Shown here: positions 1 to 8,800 of the stretch, one piece after another
Layout of the letters: every line of letters starts with the position of its first letter
Position numbering within the stretch: the first letter of the stretch is position 1
Source of the DNA: JADJGC01 sp964617645
GTDB taxonomy: Bacteria; Zixibacteria; MSB-5A5; CAIYYT01
Assembly: GCA_964617645.1 (NCBI GenBank)
Contig: CAZTYE010000010.1
Location: 1 to 64,000 of the forward strand
Direction of reading: 5' to 3'
DNA: 64,000 bases
Made by a program: the position numbers and the translations under genes
The notes under the pieces: model-generated
Seen by the model: the letters and a program-made list of their open reading frames with translations, nothing else
Database searches by the model: none
Told to the model about the DNA's origin: nothing

Positions 1-7
1 TCTTCAT
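1..7 (-). CDS. start of the next efflux-operon gene (two codons only)
   Basis: An ATG at 7-5 on the minus strand follows GAGGAG at the end of the TolC-family gene, with about six bases between. Only two codons (Met-Lys) lie in the window. In CzcCBA/CusCBA-type operons the gene after the TolC channel is usually the periplasmic adaptor, so that is the likely identity, but this is inferred from position alone. Confidence 0.4.
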
Positions 8-9
8 GG

Positions 10-1332
10 CTATCTCCTCACCGGATTCAAGCGATGCCCGGTTAGTTGTTCAATATCAATGGCGGCCTTGGCGCCGGCCACAAGTGCGTCAATGAGTTGT
101 CCCTGCAATTCAGCGAGGGTTCGTTGCGCGTCGAGAACGTTAATGTATGGCTGGGAGCCGAGTCGGTACGCAAAATCGATCTCCTCCATCGCCTGTTGCG
201 CCGGTGGAATCACTTGATCACGCAACATGGCGATCAACTCGCGCTGTGTTTGCAGTCCCACCAGCAATTGCCGTAGTTCACCCTCCAGTCGTTGGCGGGT
301 GGCAGCGAGTTCGGCTTCGGACTGCGTCAGTCGAGCGGTGGCTTCGGCGACACCTCCTTTGTTGCGGTTAAACAAGGGTAGCGGTACAGAGGCCCAGACG
401 AGGAAGGAATTGCTTCCATCATCATGCAGCCGTCGATACCCGGCTCCGAGATTCAGATCCGGCTTGCCGGAAGCCTTTGAAAGCGCGATGTCTGCTTCTC
501 TGGCCCGTGTCAGCGCTTCCAAAGCAGCGAGGGTCGGATTGGAGTCTACTGATGGCGCTTCAGCACCTGCGAGAGTATTCGCAAGCCATTCGTCAAGTGA
601 TCCGTCGACCCGAAAATTGGCGTCACCCGATCCCCACAACGCCGCCAGAGCCAGACGAGTCTGGGCAGCAGTAGCTTCGGATGCAGCGACATCGATCTCG
701 GCGAGCTTGGTTGCCGATCGGGCCCGGAGCAACTCGGCCTTCGGCACTGCACCATCGTTAACCTTTACTTGCACTGCCTCCTCTATCTTGCGAGCCAGGT
801 CGAGTCGCTGCCTGGCGAGCGCAACATTTTCTTGGGCTCCGAGTGCGGCCGCAAAAGTTGAACTTACGCTTTGATACAATTCCAGGAGGGACTGCTGAGC
901 TGCGTACTGCTCTGAGGTGAGCTCGGCTCGAGCTACTGCGATTCGGCCACCGCGCTTTCCGAACAGCTCAAACGGTTGTTCTATGCCGATGGTCGTTTGT
1001 GCAGGACCTGATTCACTCTTTCTCCCGAGATCTTCAAGCTCCGTCGAAAATTCCGGATTTGGGCGATACCTGCTCTGTTGAAGTCTGCCTTGGGCTGCCG
1101 CGATCTGAGCGCGAACCGCCTGCACTTGTGGGTTTTTCGCTACGGCGAGTTGAAGGGCGGTCCTGAGATCGATCACGGAATCGCCGAGTGCTGCCAAGTC
1201 CTCCTGAACCCCTGTTTCATGATAGAGTGGGGGCAATAGGGGCGGCGAACCCGAACCACTCTGGGCACGAGTAACGCCTGATATGCAAAGTACGATGAGT
1301 ACTAAATTCAAAAATGTTCGAAAATTCATCAA
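10..1332 (-). CDS. TolC-family outer-membrane efflux channel (CzcC/CusC-like)
   Basis: This 440-residue protein has an N-terminal signal peptide (cleavage probably after the TRAQ segment near residue 24). It then shows the two TolC-type helical repeats rich in Ala, Gln and Glu, including RYRPNPEFS and GIEQPFELFGKRGGR, which are typical of the CzcC/CusC branch. Such proteins form the outer-membrane end of RND efflux pumps, mostly for heavy-metal cations. The next gene starts within eight bases of the stop, so it heads an operon that leaves the window. A small Cys-rich secreted protein lies just upstream, which supports a metal-related role. The substrate cannot be read from the sequence. Confidence 0.85.
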   Translation of the reverse strand: MMNFRTFLNLVLIVLCISGVTRAQSGSGSPPLLPPLYHETGVQEDLAALGDSVIDLRTALQLAVAKNPQVQAVRAQIAAAQGRLQQSRYRPNPEFSTELEDLGRKSESGPAQTTIGIEQPFELFGKRGGRIAVARAELTSEQYAAQQSLLELYQSVSSTFAAALGAQENVALARQRLDLARKIEEAVQVKVNDGAVPKAELLRARSATKLAEIDVAASEATAAQTRLALAALWGSGDANFRVDGSLDEWLANTLAGAEAPSVDSNPTLAALEALTRAREADIALSKASGKPDLNLGAGYRRLHDDGSNSFLVWASVPLPLFNRNKGGVAEATARLTQSEAELAATRQRLEGELRQLLVGLQTQRELIAMLRDQVIPPAQQAMEEIDFAYRLGSQPYINVLDAQRTLAELQGQLIDALVAGAKAAIDIEQLTGHRLNPVRR

Positions 1333-1381
1333 CTGCTCTCCAAACTAAGGTGTAGTTAGCCGCGCCATATGACACGACAAC

Positions 1382-1403
1382 ATCCCCGACGCTATTCGGG
1401 GAT
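1382..1403. other. 8-bp hairpin between the Cys-rich gene and the TolC gene
   Basis: ATCCCCGA and TCGGGGAT form a perfect stem around a six-base loop in the 99-bp spacer. No T-run follows on either strand, so it is more likely an mRNA processing or stability element than an intrinsic terminator. Confidence 0.35.
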
Positions 1404-1431
1404 TGCGTTTACGAGATTTTTGTTTGGAGAA

Positions 1432-1860
1432 TCAACAGCGAATGACGGAGGAGAGCTGGTATGAAGCGGCAAAACAGCGAGCACGACTCTGGACAGCAAA
1501 CAATTTTGGCGGGCATTGGTCCACAGAGAGAGGAGCGATCGCTTCAAGAAAAGCGGGGAACGAACTCGTTGTAACGAATTTCTGGCCAATTGGCTGAAAA
1601 CCGACGGCGAGGAGTGCTGCATCTTGAGCAAAGTAGACGTCTATGCATGCACCGCAGTCTCCGGCGTCTTCGACAATCGGGGCTTGTGCATGCTGTGCCG
1701 CGGTTTCTTTATCGGTACAGCAAGTTGATCCAGCGACCTCAACTTCGATATGTCCAAGCTCGCCGATACAGAGGACGTTGGCACCGTTGACATGGACGCC
1801 CAAGAGCATCACCAAGGACACTATAATCACAAAAATCCGTGTTACTTGGTTCACAACCAT
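1432..1860 (-). CDS. small Cys-rich secreted protein of an efflux operon
   Basis: This roughly 142-residue ORF starts with a clear signal peptide (VTRIFVIIVSLVMLLG) followed by CIGELGHIEVE, a CC pair and CGACIDV. The pattern C-x-G-x-x-GH, then CC, then C-x2-C is reminiscent of small proteins encoded ahead of RND metal-efflux genes in FCB bacteria and deltaproteobacteria; that comparison is from memory. The Cys residues could bind metal in the periplasm. The ATG at 1860 is preferred to a GTG at 1875 because it places the signal peptide correctly, but no strong Shine-Dalgarno is seen. The ORF is on the same strand as the TolC gene, 99 bp upstream. Confidence 0.55.
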   Translation of the reverse strand: MVVNQVTRIFVIIVSLVMLLGVHVNGANVLCIGELGHIEVEVAGSTCCTDKETAAQHAQAPIVEDAGDCGACIDVYFAQDAALLAVGFQPIGQKFVTTSSFPAFLEAIAPLSVDQCPPKLFAVQSRARCFAASYQLSSVIRC

Positions 1861-2299
1861 GCGTCGAAGGTACACAATTCAATTACCAAAACAAAGACCA
1901 AAATAGTCCTCAGACTTCCATCTGCCGAATGCCCCGGTCACTTCAGTGAAACCCAGAACCTGTGCCTTGGTTCCAATTCTGATTTATACTCCACAAGTTA
2001 CGGATCGCGCCGGTTGCCTCGTGGAAGAATTTTCGCTTTTTTATGTTGAGGGCAGAGGCCCCGTTTCGTACGTTGTAGGTGTAATGAAGTCCACGCAGTA
2101 TCAGATCCGCGCAAGTTCAGACACGAGTATTTCTCGACTGAAACCGAACAACTCGGCGATATTGTATGTCAGGGTCCATGCTGTTTTCCCATCTAATTTT
2201 GGCGAATATAGGGCCTCTGATTTTCTTGCGGAGCGTGGAAATAGCGTCGCTGTAAGTCGTTGTCCCGCAAGGACAATTTCCCGTCGATGCTCGCAAAAC

Positions 2300-2352
2300 A
2301 GAGCATCTGCCTTCTAAGCAGAGGGTAACAGGTTCGAATCCTGTCGGGGGTA
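2300..2352 (+). pseudogene. 3' fragment of tRNA-Arg(TCT), probable att scar
   Basis: Bases 2306-2322 form a good anticodon arm (TCTGC, loop CTTCTAA, GCAGA; anticodon TCT at 2313-2315). Bases 2328-2344 form a T arm with TTCGAAT, and CGGGGGT plus discriminator A end the unit at 2352. The 5' acceptor strand needed to pair with CGGGGGT is absent, and the D-loop position reads GCAAAACA without the usual GG. Recognisable tRNA sequence therefore begins near 2300, inside the D arm. A 3' fragment of this length is what tyrosine integrases leave at one edge of an island. Confidence 0.7.
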
Positions 2353-2408
2353 TACTTCTTAAAACAAAGGCATTGCTCAAACCGTCCCCTGCCGCATAAT
2401 ATCTACCC

Positions 2409-3113
2409 ATGTACTCCACAACAGTCGATCAGGCCCAACGCCAATACCGCTACTACGACCTCATCATGGCGCTGTTCGTTACAGTGCTGCTCTGCTCAAA
2501 CCTCGTTGGGCCGGCAAAAATCTGGACCTTCTACGGCTTCTCATTCGGAGCCGGGATTCTGTTCTTCCCGATCAGCTACCTGTTCGGCGACTTCCTCACC
2601 GAAGTCTACGGCTACGCCCGCGCTCGCAAGGTCGTCTGGGCCGGCTTCGGCGCGCTGGTTTTCGCCTCCTTCATGTCGTGGGTCGTGCTCAGTCTGCCGC
2701 CGGCGCCGGGTTGGAATGGTCAGGAAGCGTTGGTCAGCGTCTTTGGCACCACACCGCGAATCGTTGCGGCTTCGATCCTCGCCTATTGGGCGGGTGAATT
2801 CACCAATTCGTTCGTCCTGGCCAAAATGAAAATCCTCACGAACGGCCGCTGGCTGTTCACCCGCACGATCGGCTCGACGATTGTCGGCACCGCGGTCGAT
2901 TCGGCGATTTTTTATCCGGTAGCTTTCTGGGGCATCTGGACGAACGAGCAGGTGATCAGCGTCATGCTCGGCAACTACGCGCTGAAAGTTCTCTGGGAAG
3001 TCGTCGCCACACCGGCAACGTACAAAGTCGTCAAGTTCCTCAAACGCGTCGAGCACGTCGACTACTACGACCGCCGCACGAACTTCACTCCCTTCTCGCT
3101 CAAGACCGATTAG
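2409..3113 (+). CDS. yhhQ: queuosine precursor transporter, YhhQ/QPT family
   Basis: This 234-residue membrane protein has about six hydrophobic segments and the family hallmark FPISYLFGDFLTEVYGYARA followed by a conserved Trp/Gly-rich helix. Members import 7-cyano-7-deazaguanine or related queuine precursors used to modify tRNAs with GUN anticodons (Asp, Asn, His, Tyr). A tRNA-His gene lies immediately downstream on the same strand, though this may be coincidence. The ATG at 2409 follows an AT-rich stretch with no obvious Shine-Dalgarno. Length matches the family (about 220-240). The gene stands alone. Confidence 0.88.
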   Translation: MYSTTVDQAQRQYRYYDLIMALFVTVLLCSNLVGPAKIWTFYGFSFGAGILFFPISYLFGDFLTEVYGYARARKVVWAGFGALVFASFMSWVVLSLPPAPGWNGQEALVSVFGTTPRIVAASILAYWAGEFTNSFVLAKMKILTNGRWLFTRTIGSTIVGTAVDSAIFYPVAFWGIWTNEQVISVMLGNYALKVLWEVVATPATYKVVKFLKRVEHVDYYDRRTNFTPFSLKTD

Positions 3114-3137
3114 GCCCGAACCGCTCCCACTTTGCCG

Positions 3138-3166
3138 TTGCCCTGCGGCGAAACGCCGCGTATATT
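3138..3166 (+). promoter_or_regulatory. sigma70-type promoter of tRNA-His
   Basis: TTGCCC (3138-3143) and TATATT (3161-3166) are separated by 17 bp. The -10 box is preceded by GCG. The predicted start lies about ten bases before the mature tRNA end at 3183. Confidence 0.5.
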
Positions 3167-3182
3167 TCAGGCCTACATTCAC

Positions 3183-3257
3183 GGTGGGTGTAGCTCAGTT
3201 GGTTAGAGCATCAGATTGTGGCTCTGAGGGCCGAGGGTTCAAATCCCTTCACCCACC
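3183..3257 (+). tRNA. tRNA-His(GTG)
   Basis: A complete cloverleaf is visible: acceptor GTGGGTG/CACCCAC, D arm with AGTTGGTTA, anticodon GTG in loop TTGTGGC, and T arm GAGGG/CCCTT around TTCAAAT. The extra G-1 at 3183 pairs with discriminator C73 at 3257, the identity pair of histidine tRNAs. CCA is not encoded. Confidence 0.95.
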
Positions 3258-3336
3258 CGTTCTTTGATCTTGGCAGCCCCGACCAAATCCGCTATCTTCC
3301 GAGCAAAGACGCGCGCCGAAAATTGCCTTAACCTCA

Positions 3337-5451
3337 GTGAGCGGGGCGCGGACCGGGAGCCGATTTGTGACCGCAAGCGAGTTCTTTCTGCCCCACGAAT
3401 CCGACTGGAAAAGTCTCGTCGACAACGCGCCCGACCTGATTCTCATCCTCGATCGCAGCGGCAATACGCTCTACATCAATCGCGTGATCTACAGCGCAAG
3501 TATCGAGGAAGCGCGCGCCAAATCGGCTTTCGACCAGAGCGCGCCCGAGTTTCATCAGTTGGTCCGCGAGAAGCTCATTGCCGTGTTCGAGCGCGGCGCG
3601 GAGGTGAGCTTCGAAGTGCGGCGGGCGCAGGCCAGCTCCGTGCACGAATGGTGGTCGATTTCCGCCGGCCCGATTCGGCGCGAGGGCGCGATCGTCGCCT
3701 GCTTGGCGATTTGTCGCGACGTCTCCAACTTGCGAAACATCCGCGCGGCGCAGGAACAGACTATTCGCGAATTGCGCGAAAATTTCTTTCTCGAAAGCTC
3801 GGCCCATGAGAAACTGCGCGATGTTTTGGAAGAAGAAATCGCGATCCGCCTCAAAACCGAGGCCGCACTGCGGATCAGCGAAGAACGCTACCGCACGGTC
3901 GTGGAAAACTCGCAGCACGCCATGTCGATTTACGATGGCGATGGTCAACTGCGCTTCCTCAATTCCGTCGCCGCAACCGCCCTTGGCGGCGAGCCGCGAG
4001 AGTTTCTGGGCAAGACGATGCACGAGCTCTTCCCGGCGGAAATTGCCGACCGACAATTGGCCAGCATTCGGCGCGTAATGAGCACCGGCATCGACGAAGT
4101 GCTCGAGCGCCAGACCCAGCTCCGCGGCGAACCGCACTGGTACCTTAACAGCTTGCGGCCGATCCTCGACGAATCCGGCAAGTTTTCGACCGTCCTCGTC
4201 GAATCGATCAACATCGATGCGCAAATGCAGGCGCTGACGGACCTCAAGCAGGAACGTGACTTTAATCAAACCCTGCTCGACGTCGCCAGCGTGGTCATCG
4301 TCTGTACCGATCCCTCCGGAAAGATCACAAGTGTCAACTCGGAGTGCGAACGCGTGTTCGGATTCAGCGCCGGCGAGATGATCGGCCGCCTTGGTACCGA
4401 TTTTGTTTATCAGCCGAAATCACTGGAGGCTCTCCAAGAGTGGTCGCAGCACCTCCATTCGGGGCGTTTGCCGGTGCCGGGCATTTTGGAGCATGACATG
4501 CTCAGCAGGAGTGGACCGCCGCGACGGATTCTGTGGTCGTACACGACCTTCCAGGGTCTCGACCGCTCGGGCCTGATGGCAATCCTCTGCGGCGTTGACG
4601 TCACCGAGCAGCGGGCGCTGGCGCAACAACTGGAATCCGTCGAGCAAAGAAATCGCGCCGTGCTCGAATCCCTCCCTGACATGGTCTTTCTCGTCTCTGC
4701 CGATGGACAGTTTCTCGAATTCCTCGGCTCCGGCCAGGATGATCTGATGGTGCCGGTCGAGAGATTCCTGGGCAAGAGCATGGAAGACGTGATGCCCGGA
4801 GATCTAGCGCTACGCGGACGCCAGGCGGTCGAAGACGCTCTGAAATCCGGCGAGATTCAGTCGTTCGAGTACTCTTGGTCTCGGGACGAAAAACAACGGT
4901 TTTTCGAATCGCGCACCATTCGCTGCGGCGAAAAGGAGTGCGTGGTGGTGGTTCGCGACATCACCGAGCGAAAGGAGATGGAAGTGGCTCTCGCTCGCGC
5001 GAATGAGGCCCTCCAGCTTGAGCAGCAGTCTTTGGAAGACAGCAACAAGGCGCTCCGAGTCGTCCTCGAGCAAAGGTCGCGCCAGGCCGAAGAACTCAAG
5101 CAGCAAGTAACCACCAGTGTCGTCAAACTGCTCGCGCCGATGATTCAGCAGCTCCGCGACCGTTCGCTTCCCCAGCAGCAGGCCTACATCGACGCTATCG
5201 AATCCGTCCTGAAGGAGATCACCGCACCGTTTATTACTTCCGAACCGATGGAGAACGCCCAGCTTACGCCTCGAGAGCTTGAGATCTGCGCGATGATTCG
5301 CGCAAACCTGCAAACCAAGCAAATCGCTGAGACACTTGCACTTTCACAGAGAACTGTGGAGAAATTCCGTCAGAACATACGCAAAAAGCTCGGGCTTGAT
5401 AAGCGTAAGATCAATCTGATTAGTTACTTACGATCAGCCACCAAACCGTGA
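3337..5451 (+). CDS. multi-PAS sensory protein with LuxR-type HTH output
   Basis: This roughly 700-residue protein is built from four PAS/PAC units (about residues 25-135, 180-300, 310-430 and 435-545), a coiled-coil linker and a C-terminal GerE/LuxR helix-turn-helix (about 640-695; LTPRELEICAMIRANLQTKQ and SQRTVEKF). No membrane segment, histidine-kinase domain or receiver domain is present, so it is a one-component cytosolic regulator that would couple PAS ligand or redox sensing directly to DNA binding. The listed start is GTG at 3337; a second GTG at 3367 follows GGGAG and is equally plausible. It follows tRNA-His by 80 bp and has no operon partner. Its target is unknown. Confidence 0.85.
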   Translation: MSGARTGSRFVTASEFFLPHESDWKSLVDNAPDLILILDRSGNTLYINRVIYSASIEEARAKSAFDQSAPEFHQLVREKLIAVFERGAEVSFEVRRAQASSVHEWWSISAGPIRREGAIVACLAICRDVSNLRNIRAAQEQTIRELRENFFLESSAHEKLRDVLEEEIAIRLKTEAALRISEERYRTVVENSQHAMSIYDGDGQLRFLNSVAATALGGEPREFLGKTMHELFPAEIADRQLASIRRVMSTGIDEVLERQTQLRGEPHWYLNSLRPILDESGKFSTVLVESINIDAQMQALTDLKQERDFNQTLLDVASVVIVCTDPSGKITSVNSECERVFGFSAGEMIGRLGTDFVYQPKSLEALQEWSQHLHSGRLPVPGILEHDMLSRSGPPRRILWSYTTFQGLDRSGLMAILCGVDVTEQRALAQQLESVEQRNRAVLESLPDMVFLVSADGQFLEFLGSGQDDLMVPVERFLGKSMEDVMPGDLALRGRQAVEDALKSGEIQSFEYSWSRDEKQRFFESRTIRCGEKECVVVVRDITERKEMEVALARANEALQLEQQSLEDSNKALRVVLEQRSRQAEELKQQVTTSVVKLLAPMIQQLRDRSLPQQQAYIDAIESVLKEITAPFITSEPMENAQLTPRELEICAMIRANLQTKQIAETLALSQRTVEKFRQNIRKKLGLDKRKINLISYLRSATKP

Positions 5452-5786
5452 GTACGTACTATTGATACGTATTACATACCAAGTTAATTCGCGTTAATCT
5501 GCCTTGACTATTTGCCGTTCGAAGTAGTACATGTATAGTGAGCGCAACTTAGAATCGAGCAGTATAGATCGCATAATGCTATTGCTACACAGAAACGCAA
5601 TCTCTTCCGAGAGTTCATTTTCATCTGCTTCCTCAGATACTCTGAGAGGGACGATAGGCAACAATGCCTGTTTGATGGCGCAGGGTGGAGCCGCGAGCAC
5701 CAGTCTCGGCTGTTCACTTCGACAGGGAGACCTTGAAAAGGGCACCTCGCCTTAGAGGAACTACTGGTGTTCAGCGGGGGGTCCGG
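5452..5786. other. gene-free stretch with palindromes and a possible small RNA
   Basis: No convincing protein gene is seen; the short ORFs on both strands have unconvincing composition. AGTACGTACT (5451-5460) and ATACGTAT (5465-5472) are perfect palindromes just after the LuxR-type gene. From about 5620 the DNA holds several short inverted repeats (for example GGCAACAATGCC) and runs into a strong plus-strand terminator at 5787, which would fit the 3' end of a small RNA or an mRNA leader fragment. Confidence 0.3.
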
Positions 5787-5828
5787 CAGCCGGTGGTATC
5801 CAAGCTACCACCGGCTGCGTTTTTTTTG
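5787..5828 (+). terminator. strong intrinsic terminator, plus strand
   Basis: GCAGCCGGTGGTA and TACCACCGGCTGC form a perfect 13-bp stem around a seven-base loop, followed by G and eight T residues (5821-5828). It ends plus-strand transcription coming from the PAS/LuxR gene or from a small RNA in the 330-bp gap before it. Confidence 0.9.
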
Positions 5829-5845
5829 ACGCCACGATGATAAAA

Positions 5846-5876
5846 AGCCCGACGCGATTTTATCGCGTCGGGCTTC
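5846..5876 (-). terminator. intrinsic terminator of the M4 peptidase gene
   Basis: AAGCCCGACGCGA and TCGCGTCGGGCTT form a 13-bp stem. Read on the minus strand it is followed by a short T-run, 23 bp beyond the peptidase stop codon. Confidence 0.8.
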
Positions 5877-5898
5877 TTGATGCTGAGCAGCGCAGGTG

Positions 5899-8800
5899 CT
5901 ACGGACAATTCGCGCAAGGCGCCGGTCCACCGTTAAAGATGAACTCAATCATGTAAACGGCATCGGCGATCGATACTGCTCCGCTGCAGTCGCAATCGGC
6001 CGCCGCAAGCGGCACTGGCGCCGGTCCGCCGGAGAAGATATAGTTGATCATGTATACGGCGTCGGCGATGCTCGTTCCCTGCGACCCGTCGGCATCACCG
6101 CAAATATACGGCGGCTTGATCACCAACGTCAGCGGCTGCTCGTCGGCCGAACCGGCGGCATCCACTACGCGCGCCGTGAGATTGATCGTCAGCGCGCTCG
6201 TGGGCGTCCCGCTGATCATTCCGGCGGTAGAGAGCGTTAGTCCGCTGCCCGCCAAATTGTTGTTCTTATCCGACCACACTCGCGAGCCGGTTCCGTCTAC
6301 CGCCAAGAGGTTCTGGCTGTACGCCGACCCTTCCGTCGCATCCGGGAGCGACGTCGTTGTGATATCGATCGCCGCATTGACTTTGACACTCAGACCTTGG
6401 TCGCCGTTCGCGCCGATTTGATCGCTGACCCGCGCCGTAAACGCGTGCGTTCCGGTTGCCGTCGGAGTTCCCTGCACGCGGCCGTTCACCGCCACCGTCA
6501 GACCGGTGCCGACGAGGTTGTTGTCGCGGTCGGTCCAGACCTTTAAGCCGGTGCCGCCGGTGGACAACATCTGTTGACTGTACGGACGATTGACCGTCCA
6601 TTCCGGAAGTGTCGTCGTCGTGATCATCAAACTCGGATTGATCACGAAGTCAAAGTTCTGCACGTCGGCGGCGGGCGCCTCGTCGGTTACGCGCGCGATC
6701 AATGAAATTGCTCCCGCTACTGTCGGCGTTCCACTGATCAATCCCGTCGACGACAGCGTCAGTCCGGTGCCATCGAGCCCGCCATTAAAGTCGATCCAAG
6801 TCAACTGGCCGGAGCCGTTGATGGCTTCCAGTTGCTGTGAGAAGGCCATGCCTTCAGTCCAATCCGGCAGATCGTTCGTGGTAATTGTGAGCAAATTGGT
6901 AGCGCAGTCAAACCGCACGATCTTGAAATCGTCAATACCGGCCTCGACTACCGATCCGCCCGCCAGATCCGAAGCTTCGAACTTCATTTTCACCTGCGCG
7001 GTCGGCGCCACGAAGTCGCTTACGAAGAACGAATTGACGATCCAGCCGCCGTCGTTTTGTGTGGTGGGACCGACCTGCTCGACCAGAGTCCAGCTCGAAC
7101 CATTGTTGTTCGAGATATAGATGTTCATCTGGTCGGCGCCGGGTTCGGCGCCGAAGGTGTTCGAGTACCAGCGCGCGTACGAAATCCGCGCATCACCGGC
7201 GGAGAGATCAAAGGTCGGCGACAGCAGGTTCGTTGTGCCGCCGTCGATGTCGGTGTCACCGTCGTTCGGATCGGTCAGGAAGCACTGGCCGGAGCCGTCG
7301 TAATCGGATGCCGGATCGCCGCGATCGCCGCCGCCTTGCGGCAATCCTCGTGCCCAGAGACCGGCTGTTGCTGTGCTGGAGGTCGTCCAACCGAGATTGG
7401 CTTCGAAATTGTCGGCGAACGTCGTCGTCGAACCAACGGCGCCGATCGCCGCAAACGGCGAAGTCGGGCTGGGATCGGTAAAGACACCGTTCGAAGTTTC
7501 CTCGGCGGAGACATAGAAGTCAACCTGTGACTGGCAATTCACCGACGGCAGCGTCGCCGTGTAGCTGTTAGTTCCGACCAGAGTCATCGGAATGTCCACC
7601 CACGAACCGGCATCGATGCGATAATGCAACCGGCCGGTGTTGTTGAGTGGGACGCCGCCGAGTTTTCCGGTCACCAACACGCTGAAGTTCGTCGGCTGAT
7701 TGGGGGTCAACATCGTCGGCACGCCGCCCGGATAAGCGAATTCCAGTGATGCCAGTGGTATCGTCACTCCAACCGCGTTCCACGCTTTTGCCACTTGCGT
7801 CGCCCACGCGCCGGACGGATCGAGGTCATCGGCCGCGGTCACCGTGGCTAACGCCGCATTGTAGTAGGTGATGCTGCTCGTCCAGTAGAGCATGTTGGCG
7901 CGATAGGCCACTTTCAACGCGTTTTCGTAGCCGATACCGGTCACCGTAATGCTGTGGTGCGTGCCGCCGTCGGAAAGCAGATAGTACCACTTGTTGCCGA
8001 CTCCGGAATTCGTGTGCACGCCGCACCAATCGTTGAAACTGCTCGGCGTGCAATTCACGACGTCGATCCAGTAGGGATCGGTTGTGCCATAAAAGTCCGG
8101 ATCGCCTTTGGCATGCGGATTCGCCATGTCGCGGAATCCGGTGCCGCCGATCTGTCCGTTTTCACCCATCAACCAATCGGGGGTATCGTAGGTCGGATGG
8201 GCAAACTCAAACGCGGCGCCCATCATGTCCGAAAATGACTCGTTGAGCGCGCCCGATTCCTTCTGATAGATCATATTGCCACCGTACTCGGTGACCGCAT
8301 GTCCCCACTCGTGTGCGATTACGTCCGGACAACCGGCCAGCGAGCGCCAGCCTGATCCCGCCGACCAGACGACGATTCGTGAACCGTCCCAGTAGGCGTT
8401 GTTGTTTCCTTCACCGGAGTAATTCACGACCGTCAGCATCGTCGCGCCGGTATTCGTGTAGCCATTCCGATTGAGGGCCGCAAGCAACCAGTCATAGAAC
8501 AACGCCGAGTAGACCTGGCCATCGACCGCCGCAGCTTGCGATCCGCCGGCATTCCAGTTGTTGTCCGGGTCGGTAGCAATGCTCCCGGGAAGCGTCGAAC
8601 TGGCAATGTTAGTCTGAAGATAATTCCCGGCCGGCATCTGGCCATTGTGACCGTGCGGGTTGTTGGTAAGTTGCCGCGTGTTGTTGCGCATTTGATACGT
8701 CGACCCGGTGAAATCGACATCGATATGGTCGCGCGTCGTGCCCATGACTCCGACACCCGTGCCGATCGCGTCGGTGTCCATAATGCGGTTCGCTTTGAAA

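Noticed and set aside
2117..2419. Minus-strand ORF containing GFEPVTLCLEGRC
   Set aside because: The matching residues are the antisense reading of the tRNA-Arg fragment, a common false protein.
5494..5755. Small ORFs on both strands after the PAS/LuxR gene
   Set aside because: No ribosome-binding site, Ser/Leu-rich composition and overlap with each other; more likely non-coding.
5787..5828. Insertion-sequence end formed by the perfect inverted repeat
   Set aside because: The eight-base T-run and seven-base loop are explained by an intrinsic terminator.
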